Assembly: GCF_003255815.1 (NCBI RefSeq)
Contig: NC_037673.1
Span: forward strand, 89,483,459 to 89,547,458
Origin: Theropithecus gelada
Taxonomy: Eukaryota; Chordata; Mammalia; Primates; Cercopithecidae
DNA: 64,000 nt
Reading direction: 5' to 3'
Part shown: in pieces, positions 23,353 to 33,770 of the stretch
How the letters are laid out: every line of letters begins with the position of its first letter
Numbering within the stretch: position 1 is the stretch's first letter
Notes under the pieces: model-generated
Database searches by the model: none
The model's input: the letters and a program-made list of their open reading frames with translations, nothing else
Told to the model about the DNA's origin: nothing
Translations under genes and position numbers: made by a program

Positions 23353-24202
23353 TGTCAGAGGCGTTTGAACCAGAGCAACTCCATCTTGAATAGGAGCTGG
23401 GTAAAATGAGGCTGAGACCTACTGGGCTGCATTCCTAGACAGTTAAGGCATTCTAAGTCACAGAATGAGACAAGAGATCGGCACAAGATACAGGTCATAA
23501 AGACCTTGCTGATAAAACAGGTTTCAGTAAAGGAGTCGGCCAAAACCCACCAAAATCAGATGACCATGAGAGTGACCTCTGGTTGTCTTCACAGACACAC
23601 TCTCACCAACACCCTGACAGTTTACGAATGCCATGGCAACGTCAGAAAGTTACCCTATATTAGTGGGAGGCCGAGGCGGGTGGATCACCAGAGGTCACGA
23701 GTTGGAGACCAGACTGGCCAACATGGGGAAACCCCATCTCTACTAAAAAATACAAAAATTAGCCAGGCGTGGTGGTGCTTGCCTATAATCCCAGCTACTT
23801 TGGAGACTGAGGCAAGAGAATTGCTTGAGCCTGGGAGGCTGGAGTGCAGTGAGCCAAGATCATGCCACTGCACTCGAGCCTGGGCAACAGAGCAAGACTC
23901 TATCTCCAAAAAAAAAAAAAAAAGAATAAAAAATAAAATAAAATAAAAAATCAAAAGGAAGTTACCCTATATGGTTTTAAAAGGAGAGGCATGAATAATC
24001 CACCCCTTGTTTAGCATATCATCAAGAAATAACCATAAAAATGGGCAACCAGCTGTGTCTATGGAGTAGCCATTCTTTTCTTCTTTTACTTTCTTAATAA
24101 AATTGCTTTTACTTTACTTTATGAACTCACCCTGAATTCTTTCTTATGTGACATCCAAGAACCCTCTCTTGGGGTCTGTTTCAGGACCCCTTTCCTGTAA
24201 CG
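23353..24202 (+). repeat. 3' LTR of the ERV1-type provirus, interrupted by an Alu
   Basis: It starts TGTCAGAGGCGTTTGAACCA, has AATAAA at 24096-24101 and ends TTTCCTGTAACG. Removing the Alu at 23661-23957 and one duplicated target copy restores a length close to the 5' LTR. Confidence 0.88.
23661..23957 (+). mobile_element. Alu, 5'-truncated, inside the 3' LTR
   Basis: It begins GTGGGAGGCCGAGGCGGGTG, missing about the first 35-40 bases, and ends in an A-rich tail with AAAAT units. The 14-bp duplication AAGTTACCCTATAT is present on both sides (about 23647-23660 and 23960-23973). Confidence 0.95.
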
Positions 24203-25164
24203 TAAGTGTTAAAATCTTCCAATAAATTATGCCATATATATGTCTATTTTTATCAAATACTTTTAAATCACAAAAGCCTTAATAGTATGAAACTTCTAGC
24301 TCTTAAATGGAAATTGAAATAATTAAAATTGTTTAGCTTAGAAACAGGAAAATTATCATTTTCCTTTCTTCAATAAGAAAATACACATCTTTAAGTATAA
24401 ATTAGGAACATTAAAAAATCTCTAAAAGGCACAGGTCCAGAATTTATACTAAACAGTTTATCTATTTGTATCACACTATTTATTATTCAACAAATATTGT
24501 GAGGACACAGAAAGTTTCCCCCAAATTACTTAAAAACATACATTTTTTAAAAATGCAATGCAGAGTGATAAGTAGCATAAGAGATATACAGTAAACTCAT
24601 CCATTTACTAACACTGCTTCCATTTTTAAACTCTACTTATTTGAGTCTTCCTAAATGGCATTCATCTTTAACATCATCTTAAATCATTTTTCATATAAGA
24701 TAAAATAGGTAGAAAAACAAAATGGAAAGAAAAGAAATCAGGAGAGATTATAACAGAAGCGATGAGGGAAGGCTTCCTAAAGGAGGAGACATCTGAGCCA
24801 AAACAGGAAGACAGATGGAGGTGGGATACAGTGACAAGGGGAGAAGGACATTTCAAAGGGAGAAAACAGTGTAAGATAAAAGTATAAACTGTGAATGAAG
24901 AATAGAATTGTAGTTGGTTAAATTTCACTTGAAGGCATGGCTCAGAAATGGAAATTATGGAACACTGTAGCAAAGAATCACCATTTTTCTGAGAGAGAGT
25001 TTAATTTTTTTTATTATTTTCTCTTATTTTCTCCTTTTCCCCTGTTCCTCAGCTTCCTGTTTAGTCCTTTAGAAATGCAAATATAACCCTTTACCTCCTC
25101 CTCACCAGACATTCCCTACAGGGTAAGTTTATCTAACTGTGCTCCAAGAGGAATCTCTCCTCAA
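24203..25164. other. Intron with a short ancient repeat
   Basis: Mostly unrecognised. At 24750-24870, 'gggaaggcttcctaaaggag' and 'acatctgagccaaaacagga' resemble the same old repeat group as at 2380-3390. Confidence 0.4.
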
Positions 25165-25600
25165 GAGTTGACAGTAAATTTGCAGACCAAAGTATGCCCC
25201 ATGGAACTCTCACTCTGGGACAGGGAGGAGGGGGAAGAGGGAGCTGGGGGGATAATCCTGGAACTCATACCCACCAGGAGGGCATGTGGAAAGCATGCCC
25301 ACTTGGCCACTTTTACAACTTACTTCTACCCAGGAAGGCACCAACTTAACTGCCCAGTAGATAAGGAACCAGCTAGCAAGGGGATTCCCTGCCCTTGCTT
25401 GTTCCCTCCTCTAACTTATAAAAGTGCCTGCTTTCTGCTCCAAGAGTAAAATAGTACATTTAACGGTAGAATGTTTGTGCCTCTTTCCTCAAGCTAGTTT
25501 CAGGATAAATTCACTTTTTTTTTGTACCAGACCTCACTCCTGCTCATGGGATTCTGCACACAGCAAGCAACTAACCTGCTTTTTGGTTACGAAATGAATG
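25165..25600 (+). mobile_element. LTR-like element, unassigned
   Basis: The order is LTR-like: ACTTATAAAAGTGCCTGCTT near 25414 (TATA-like), then GGATAAATTCACTTTTTTTT and CCAGACCTCACTCCTG. This resembles the R/U5 end of a class I LTR. Ends and family are uncertain. Confidence 0.4.
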
Positions 25601-26000
25601 AAAAGACAGGCCACAGATGCATTAAGTCCTGCTATCATGAATTCCAAACAACTGATTAACTAGATTGAAAACTGTGTCATTACTGGGATATACCCAGAAC
25701 TCACACAACTAACTCCTACGATGTAGGAAATAAAATTCAATTAATAATTAACTTCCAATAGTGAAATTATGAATCAAAACAAGTATTCCAAACATGACAT
25801 GAGAAGCAAGATGGTATGGTACAAATACTGTAATAACCAGACCTTCACTCTCCAATTCCTAGGTCTTTTTGTGTACTGAGTTTTACGTTAGGAAAATATG
25901 TTTACTTTTGATCAATATATTCAGAAGGAAAAAGGTTGGTACTTAAAGCTGAGGAGTCCACTGATCTAAATAGAAACACTGCATTAAAAGTTAAATGCTA

Positions 26001-26294
26001 TGGCCAGGCCCAGTGGCTCATGCCTGTAATCCCAGCTCTTTAGGAGGCCAGGGTGGGCAGATCACCTGAGGTCAGGAGTTTGAGACCAGTCTGGTTAACA
26101 TGGTGAAACCCCATCTCTACTAAAAATACAGAAATTAGCCAGGCGTGGTGGTGGGCATCTGTAATCCCAGCTACTCAGGAGGCTGAGGCAGGAGAATCAC
26201 TTGAACCCGGGAAGTGGAGGTTGTGGTGAGCTGAGAGTAAGCTAAGGCACCTGGTGCCTGGGTGACAGAGTGAGACTCCATCTCAAAAAAAAAA
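26001..26294 (+). mobile_element. Alu, plus orientation
   Basis: Body from GGCCAGGCCCAGTGGCTCAT to an A tail. The duplication is AAGTTAAATGCTAT on the left and AAGTTAAATGTTAT on the right. Confidence 0.95.
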
Positions 26295-26318
26295 GTTAAA
26301 TGTTATAATTTTGGGTAA

Positions 26319-26830
26319 TCACTTGGGTCCAAATTGATTGTGAACACAAATGTGATAGCAAGCACAGGAGGCAGTAATGTAGACAATACAGAATATGCTC
26401 TCTCTCTGTAAATAACCATCAGAGTAAAAACTCAAATATTTTGATTTCTTGTCAACTAAAGTCCACCAAAAATAAATCTGTGACCCTCCATATATCCAAA
26501 GAATTAGGTATAAGATCCTAGACAAAAGGAATCATTTACACATGGAATGACCTAATAAGACACATAGCTGGAGTTTGATATAGATGATGTTGGAGGATAC
26601 AAGTTGATGGCATAAATGATGCAGATGCCAAAAAGGACAAGGTATATTTGGAGACTAGCCACCTGTCCAAGTGAGCTGGTGGTGTACATGGCTTATGGAA
26701 AATAGTAAATAAATAGTCCCATTTAAAAACAAACACAAAAATCACAAGCTCTTTTCTAAGGCCATTATAGTATGGCTATTCTATAATCAAAATACTACCA
26801 GTTTGCAACATATAAATCAAGTGGAAATCA
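26319..26830. other. Intron, nothing recognised
   Basis: AT-rich unique-looking sequence between two Alus. Confidence 0.4.
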
Positions 26831-27140
26831 TTTTTTTTTTGTTTTTTTGTTTTTTTTTTGAGACAGAGTCTCACTCTGTCCCCCAGGTTGGAGTGCAGTG
26901 GCACGATCTTGGCTCACTGCAACCTCTGCCTTCTGTGTTCAAGTGATTCTCATGCCTCAGCCTCCTGAGGAGCTGGGATTACAGGGGCACACCACCATGC
27001 CCGGCTAATTTTTGTAATTTTAGAAGAGACGGGACTTCACCATGTTGGTCAGGCTGGTCTTGAACTCCTGACCTCGTGATCCGCCCTCCTCGGCCTCCCG
27101 AAGTGCTGGGATTATAGGTGTGAGCCACCATGCCTGGCTG
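26831..27140 (-). mobile_element. Alu, minus orientation
   Basis: A T-rich tail with two G interruptions, then an inverted Alu body ending CCACCATGCCTGGCTGGG. Confidence 0.94.
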
Positions 27141-27249
27141 GGTAAGCTTTTTTAAAGTGCAGCAGAAATTATTCAGGGCACTGAATATATTTAGATTATA
27201 AATGCCGTAGAACACTAACAAGAACTGTGAAGATTCTTTAACTGTCAGA

Positions 27250-27735
27250 TTTTACACTCCATAAAAGCTAGCAAGTTCGCCTGCATAGTCATGGATGCTG
27301 TCAGATGACATCAGTCTTCTGGATCAGAAACAAAAATTAATCGGGGTACAGCAGGCAGCATGAGCTTCATGTTCTCATGAAGTCCAATCTCTTGCTCCTC
27401 AAATCCCAAAGAGGCAGTGTCAACAGGCCCAGGTGGATGCTGAGCATGCAATAGGATTGTATCACAGCTGAGGAACCTCAAACTTAGGAAACCCAATCTT
27501 CTAAAGGGGCTCCTAGCAATCCTTTGCCATCAGTGGGGGAGGGAGGAGCATTACCTTTTGATCCTGGACGGCAAACTAATCTGCCTACTGCCTAGGAGGG
27601 AGACACAACCTCTGTCTTTGAAGCATGTTTCCTATACAGTTGTCCTTGAAAAGATGATCCAGAGCAAAAGCTGTCAAAGCCTTTGCTCAGAGACATACAG
27701 AAATGCAGGAGATCAAAGAATTGTCTCCCAGGAAA
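27250..27735. repeat. ERV-related block, unassigned
   Basis: It contains CATGGATGCTG followed by 'gacatcagtcttctggatca', a motif also present at 4752-4790. The rest reads like decayed retroviral LTR or internal sequence. I could not name the family or set the ends. Confidence 0.35.
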
Positions 27736-28201
27736 AGATATATTCTTCATGCTGTTATACTTATGTTACCAAATATTCTTTATGTCATAATTTAACCAAA
27801 TAGTTCATTTTTACTACTCTATTTAAAAACAAAAAAGGAATACAGAAATTTCAGCCTTTCCTTAGAAAAGTAAGGTAGCTATCTAGTTATCACACTAAAC
27901 TTATGTGTCCATATGCATTTTTACTAAAAATAAAGACTTAATATGACACAGAATGAGTAAAGCTTTTCACTTTACCAAACTATTCACCTAAATGGCAAAT
28001 GACATTTTCAAAGGTTCCTACAAGCAGTACCATGTGAAGTACCTAATGTTCACAAGGCCTACTCCTTTATCCAGTCAAAGATAAGTAGGTTAAATTCAAC
28101 TTATTAGTCAAATACCAATATTCTTCACACAAATAAACACCTGAAAGAAAACTTATTCATTCTGGCATAGTAGAGGATTCAACCTCTTAAAAACATTTTT
28201 A
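27736..28201. other. Intron, nothing recognised
   Basis: AT-rich and without recognisable repeats. Confidence 0.4.
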
Positions 28202-28505
28202 GGCTCCGCGCAGTGGCTCACGCCTGTAATCCTAGCACTTTGGGAGGCCAAGGCAGGCGGATGACTTGAGGTCAGGAGTTCAAGACCAGCCTGGCCAACA
28301 TGGTGAAACCCCATCTCTACTAAAAATACAAAAAAAAAATTAGGTGGGCACGGTGGTGCACACCTGTAGTCCCAGCTACTCAGAGACTGAGGCACGAGAA
28401 TCGCTTGAACCTGGGAGGCGGAAGTTGCAGCAAGCCAAGATTGTGCCACTGCACTCCAGCCTCAGTGACAGAGTAAGACCATGCCTCAAGAACAAAACAA
28501 AACTT
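28202..28505 (+). mobile_element. Alu, plus orientation (antisense to ARB2A)
   Basis: Starts GGCTCCGCGCAGTGGCTCAC and ends in an AACAAAACAAAA tail. It is the opposite-orientation partner of the two Alus at 28613-29197. Confidence 0.94.
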
Positions 28506-28612
28506 AAAAAATCAAATTAGAATTTCGCATAAATTTGTTTTCTTATGTAATGACTCACTACGAAATATTATGGTCATGGGAAGAATAAGTTTGTGTAAAA
28601 ACAGAAGCTTTT

Positions 28613-28904
28613 TCTTTTTTTTGAGATAGGGCCTAACTCTGTCAGCAAGGCTGGAGTGCAGTGATGTGATCACAGCTCCTTGCAGCCTTGACTTCCTGGG
28701 CTCAAGTGATCCTCCCACCTCAGGCTCCCAAGTAACTAGGACTATAGGCACATACTGCTACTTTTGGCTAATTTTTTATTTTTTGTAGAGACATGGTCTC
28801 ACTATATTGTCCAGGCTAGTCTCAAACTCCTGGCTTCAAGTGCTTCTCCGGCCTTGACTTCCCAAAGTGTTGGGATTACAGGTGTAAGCCACCATAGCTC
28901 GCCT
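28613..28904 (-). mobile_element. AluJ-like, minus orientation
   Basis: Diverged inverted Alu with 'gagatagggcctaactctgt' and 'gcagccttgacttcctgggc', changes typical of the J subfamily. Confidence 0.9.
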
Positions 28905-28920
28905 AAAAACAGAAACTTTT

Positions 28921-29197
28921 TTTTTTGAGACAGAGTCTTGCTCTGTCACCCAGGCTGGAGTGCAATGGCACCATCTCAGCTCACTGCAACCTCCACCTCC
29001 TGGGTTCAAGCAATTATCCTGCCTCAGCCTCCTGAGTAACTAGGACTACAGGCACGCGCAACCACGCCCAGCTAATTTTTGTATTTTTAGTGGAGATGGG
29101 GTTTCACCATGTTGGCCAGGCTGGTCTCGATCTCTTGACCTCGTGATCCACCCGCCTCAGCCTCCCAAAGTGCTGTCATTACAGGCGTGAGCCACCG
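28921..29197 (-). mobile_element. Alu (S/Y-like), minus orientation
   Basis: Less diverged inverted Alu, GAGACAGAGTCTTGCTCTGT to ACAGGCGTGAGCCACCG. It lies about 190 bp beyond the donor of the ARB2A exon at 29384-29484. Confidence 0.93.
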
Positions 29198-29383
29198 AAC
29201 AGAAACTTTTAAACTGAGAATATGCTTCTAACATAACCACTAAAAATAAACAAAAAAAAACCCAAAAACCTTTTTTGAATCACATTTTGTAAAAAGAGTA
29301 CATAAACTGCTGCATCTTTAAAACTTTTATTCTGAATATTTAAAATTGGGAAAAACAAAGTTAAAGTAGTATATGTGACATAC

Positions 29384-29484
29384 CTCTCCTAGAGCCTCGT
29401 ATCTTTTCTGGTTCCATCTGTGCAAATCTTCCCGGTAGTTAAAAACAAATGGTTCCCCAGTTTTTATGTGTCTTAACTGTCCCT
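29384..29484 (-). CDS. ARB2A: ARB2A (FAM172A) internal exon, residues 70-103
   Basis: This 101-bp minus-strand exon has acceptor TTTATCTTCTTAG and donor GTATGT. It completes Lys70 and encodes GQLRHIKTGEPFVFNYREDL followed by HRWNQKRYEALGE, ending in phase 0. The NYREDLHRWNQKRYEALGE stretch is strongly characteristic of ARB2A. The next coding exon, expected to begin with Ile-Ile-Thr-Lys, was not found between 1 and 29383, so the downstream intron probably extends beyond the window. Two Alus in the gene's own orientation lie about 190 bp past the donor, and an opposite one lies beyond them. Confidence 0.95.
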
Positions 29485-30465
29485 CTAAGAAGATAAACAA
29501 ACAATATTGCTATACTTCAAAGTATATTTACAATAATACAAGCAGTACAACAAAGAATGTCTGATAAAAATTTAAAATAACTTTCTCAGAACAGTTTATC
29601 TTTTTCATTAGATTTTTTTTCTTCAGATGTCAATATGACACAAACACACAGATTATATAACTAAGAATGGTCCCCAAGTACTCAAAAGTTATTCTTCTTG
29701 ACCTTCATCTCTCTAATCTAAAGCAAACTAACAATATTTTAAAGCCTAATATGTATAAAGACCTCTCTAGCTATTGCCATGAACATAGGCCCAGTCCTCA
29801 AGAAGCTTAGAGGTTACCTGAGAAGTCAAATCATAAATACTAAGAAGTTAAGCAACTTTTCAGGAAGCTAAACAAACTAGATTGGAATACGTCAACAGTC
29901 TAAAAATCTGCCACTGGGATTCATATAGACAATAAAGTCTAGAATGATTTTGGAAAAATGAAAACTATCTGTGGGCTAGAAGAGGTTCAGAAGGTTTCAG
30001 TGAGATTTCTCAACTAGGTCTTCAAATATGGGTAGGATGTCAAATGAAAACTGGAGAGAAGCAGTGAGCTAACACAGGCTCAGGCTATCAAATCACACTC
30101 CACAAAGCAAAGATCTTTACCGATAATGACTAAGCTTTACTAATAATTTCAAGGGTACAAGGAATCAAGAAGCACAGGCAAGGCAGGGAGAGGTCTGCAG
30201 CATCTGGTCATTTCCCCCAGGTCCTTTCCTCTCATTGGATAGCACTCTCTGGCCCAAAGTAGATGAGGACTCTACGTGTGCATACAGGTAATCTCACCCA
30301 CTGGTGAGCATTTGGGTTATAAAATATTTCCATTTTATGTGCCAAAGAGTTGTCCTGCTTAAGTGATATTCTTCAGAGAAACATTCCTCATATCTAAACC
30401 AGTCATATTGCTCAAAGTATTCTATAGAAAAGGACTCTCCTCAGAGCAAATATTAGTCTACGCTT

Positions 30466-30468
30466 ATT

Positions 30469-30503
<35 letters not shown>
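30466..30503 (+). repeat. (ATTT)n microsatellite at an Alu tail
   Basis: About nine TTTA/ATTT units immediately before the inverted Alu body, so derived from its poly(A) tail. Confidence 0.92.
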
Positions 30504-30505
<2 letters not shown>

Positions 30506-30784
30506 GGTGGAGTCTCACTCTGTCACCCAGGCTGGAGTGCAGTGGCCCGATCTCAGCTCACTGCAGCCTCCACCTCCCAGGTTCAAGTCATTCTCATGCC
30601 TCAGCCAGCAGTAGCTGGGACCACAGGCATATGCCACCACACCTGGCTAATTTTTGTATGTTTTAGTAGAGATGAGGTTTCACTATGTTGTCCAGGCTGG
30701 TCTTGAACTCCTGACCGCAAGTGATCCACCCGCCTCTGCCTCCCAAAGTGATGGGATTGCAGACATAAGCCACCGTACCCAGCC
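30504..30784 (-). mobile_element. Alu, minus orientation
   Basis: Inverted Alu body GGTGGAGTCTCACTCTGTCA to CCGTACCCAGCC. AGTCTA at 30455-30460 and 30785-30790 is the duplication core. Confidence 0.93.
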
Positions 30785-31764
30785 AGTCTAATTTATTAAA
30801 TGAGTTAATTATCAGCACGTTTATAAGGAGAAAACATGAAGCCACTTGTCTCCTGAACAGGATTTTTTCCCCAGGGGTATTCCTGGGGTAATCAGGAGAG
30901 AAATACACTACAGGCCAATTGCTTAAGCTCCTCTTCCCCTCCACACAACAAATATTACTACTTCTACTGGCATAAAATAACTTTTATTAAAAAGCATAAA
31001 AATTAATATCAGAGAAAAGATCAAAGTTTCTAGTCTCTTATTTTAAACTCAACATCTTAGTACACAATGACTGTCACCATAACTCTTAATATCTATAACT
31101 GATATTAGAAAGGAATATCCACTAATACAGTGATGACAAAGCACCAATTCAGTTAATGCAGAACAACCAATAGAAAACTACAACTCAAATGCACCTACCC
31201 TGTAATAACACTACCCTTCAAGTGTAAGGGTGTATTATTAATCCAATGAATCATGATTCTCTGTTCCAGAAACATCTTTGCAATCTATACTATGTTCCTC
31301 CACATCCCAAGTGTAAAGGTTATTTTATTCAGAACTGAATTAATAAATTTTAAAACAAGAATGTTGCCTGAAAAATCATGGAAAACTACTTTAAAACATT
31401 GTCACAGATAATTACTGCCAGACACTTTGTTCTAAATAACATGTGAAACAGTAGCATCTTTCTCTATAATTTAATTAGGAGTTCAAATTGGATACCAGGA
31501 AGTTGAAAGCTCAAGGTTGAAATGCATAAGCTGAATCAAATTCATGACCATTAGTTTACGTAACTTGACAACTACAGAAAATTGTTACTTGGTTCTTTCA
31601 CTTGAATGAAGAATTTCACCATGCCAGGATGTCATTATTTCTCAAAAGAATACAGAAAACATTCTACTTAGCCTTTAAAAGTAGCAAATAATATCTGTCT
31701 TATTATTCTATGAGCATTGCTAAATAAATTTTGCATATACTATATATATATATACACCACTTAC

Positions 31765-31866
31765 TTTCATTAAAAGCATATTCAAATCCCTCCAGGGTAT
31801 CAGGAAAATCAAGAGGAGGTTCATCTTTTTTCATTAGTTCATCCAAATCTATCCTAGATAATAAAT
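31765..31866 (-). CDS. ARB2A: ARB2A (FAM172A) internal exon, residues 36-69
   Basis: This 102-bp minus-strand exon is bounded by acceptor TTTCTCTTCTAG and a near-consensus donor GTAAGT. It starts with the last two bases of Asp36 and reads LLSRIDLDELMKKDEPPLDF followed by PDTLEGFEYAFNE. It ends with the first base of Lys70. The phase fits both neighbours exactly. The segment is acidic and is recognised as the conserved N-terminal part of the Arb2 region of ARB2A. The intron to the start-codon exon is 17.1 kb and full of L1 sequence. The intron to the next exon is only 2.3 kb. No frameshift or stop is seen. Identification rests on recalled protein sequence and not on a search. Confidence 0.95.
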
Positions 31867-32394
31867 CTAGAAGAGAAATGATATGAAATTTACTTATATT
31901 TATTTTCATAGTTTGTAACAAAGATATTTTAATTTAATTTAAAGTATTCTTTGTTCTATTAATTTTTATGTTGCTTTAACTGATAATGCTACTATATTGA
32001 ATTCCCAAAATACTTAATTATAATCAAGCACAGTATTAACATAAGCACTTTCAAAATCATAATTCTCAAAACAACTATAACTCAGATTCTATACACCATT
32101 ATATCAAACTTTAACTACTTCTCTTCAAAATAGACAGCTATTAATTTGTACCTTATTCACCTCATTTAAAAAGTTTCAGACATTAATGTGACTTTTAAAA
32201 AGTCATCAAATCTTATATATAACGGAAACATTTACGAAGAAACACAAATGCAAATAGTATTATTATAGCATATCATTCCATTTTTAGGGGGAAAACTGTT
32301 AAAATAAAACATGCTAACTAGCAAAAATTATTTCACATAGTTTCTGTTCTTCACATCATTTGATTCCATGCAAGCAAGAAAACTCTGTCAAGGA

Positions 32395-32709
32395 GTTTTT
32401 CTTTTCCTTTTTTCTTTTTTCTTTTTCAGATGAGGTCTCACCCTGTCACCTAGGCTGGAGTGCAGTGGCACAATCTTGGCTCACTCTGCAACCTCTGCCT
32501 TCCAGGCTCAAGTGATCCTCCCACCTCAGCCTTCCAAATAGCTGGGACTACAGGCGGGTGCCCCCATGCCGGGTTATACTTTGTATTTTTCACAGAGATG
32601 GGGTTTCACCATGTTGCCCAGGCTGGTCTCAAACTCCCGGACTCAAGTGATCTGCCCACCTCAGCCTCCCAAAGTGCTGGGATTACAGGCTTAGCCACCA
32701 TGCGTGGCC
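32395..32709 (-). mobile_element. Alu, minus orientation
   Basis: A CTTTT-rich tail, then an inverted Alu body to GCCACCATGCGTGGCC. L1M sequence begins directly after it. Confidence 0.93.
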
Positions 32710-33770
32710 GTTTTGGAGTAATTTTAGATTGATGGAAAAGTTAAAAGACAGTACGAAGAGTGTATTATACCCTTTACTCACTTTCCCCTATTAGTAACAT
32801 TTTATAACATCATGGCACATCTGTCAAAATGAAGAAACCAATATTGGTACATTACTACAATCTAAAGCCCAGGCATTATTCACATTTCACAAGTTGTTCC
32901 ATTAATGTTCATTTTCTTTTCCAGGATTCCATTCAGGACACCACATTACATATAATTATTATCTCTCCCCAGTCTCTGTGGTCTGTGACAATTCTCAATC
33001 TTCCCTTCTTTTCCATGATCTTGATTTTGAGGACTATGTGTCAGGTATTTTATAGAATGACCCTCAATTTGGGTTTGTCTAATGTTTCTGCTTATGATTA
33101 GACTAGGGTTATGATTTCTGGAAAGAATATCAGTGAGATCAACTGCCATTCTCAATAGATCATGGCAAGGGGAACATGATATCAACAGGACATCACCAAT
33201 GATGTTAACCTTCATTACTTGGTTAAGGTACTATATAATATGCCAGGCCTCTCCACTATAACATTACTGTTTTTCCCTCTTCATAACGTATTCTTTCAAG
33301 GTGACTATGTCTGGCCCACCCTCAGGGAAAAAGAGGAGGAATTATTCTCTACCTCCCATAGCAAAGAACATCTAAATATATTATTGGAATTATTCTGCAC
33401 GGAAGATTCATCTCTCTTCATCCATTGACATATTTATTCAATCACTTATTTATATCAGTATGGAATTGTGGACACTTATTGTATACTTTAGGTTATAATC
33501 CAATACTACATCATTCATTTTGCTCCTCAAATTGTTCCAGCCATGACTATTGTAAGCTCTTTCAGATGTCTCCTGTGTCCCTTTGACATGCTCTTACCAT
33601 TTTGCTTTTCATGCACTTCCTTACTTTCTACTACTAAAAGATGCTCCAGCCTCATCTTGTATCTTTCCTGCACCAGCCCTAGAATCAGTCTGTCAACAAG
33701 TATTTAATATCTTTTAGGCTCATATTGTAGGATGAGGCAAAAGTTCTCACTATCTGTCATCAAAGAGTCA
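32710..33770. mobile_element. Old L1M 3' region
   Basis: L1M 3' untranslated text includes 'cctcaatttgggtttgtcta', 'gattagactagggttatgat' and 'ggttataatccaatactaca'. The same family as 6305-7526 is represented here in a longer stretch. Confidence 0.7.

Larger units (their letters stand above)
18592..24202 (+). mobile_element. ERV1-type provirus with both LTRs, interior shortened
   Basis: LTRs at 18592-19132 and 23353-24202 are clearly a pair, both beginning TGTCAGAGG and ending CTTTCCTGTAAC(A/G). Outer 4-mers CAAG (18588-18591) and TAAG (24203-24206) differ at one base, fitting the 4-bp duplication of class I elements. The interior (about 4.2 kb) starts with a leader of roughly 0.4 kb or more and ends in a purine tract, GGAGGGTGGAAA, just before the 3' LTR. 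I see no intact gag, pol or env frame. The length is about half of a full provirus, so large parts are deleted. Family name not assigned. Confidence 0.85.
28597..29210 (-). repeat. Two Alus inserted at one target site (site present three times)
   Basis: The target word occurs at 28597-28612 (AAAAACAGAAGCTTTT), 28905-28920 (AAAAACAGAAACTTTT) and 29198-29210 (AACAGAAACTTTT). Between copies one and two lies an old AluJ-like element. Between two and three lies a younger Alu. Confidence 0.92.
29485..31764 (-). other. ARB2A: ARB2A intron between residues 69 and 70
   Basis: The 2,280-bp intron is bounded by GTAAGT and TTAG on the minus strand. Apart from one Alu and its ATTT tract it looks unique. 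A TATATA run of 14 bases (31741-31754) lies just inside the donor. Confidence 0.9.

Noticed and set aside
1..29383. Search for the next ARB2A coding exon (expected to begin Ile-Ile-Thr-Lys)
   Set aside because: No segment with that coding text and flanking splice sites was found by eye. It probably lies beyond the left edge.
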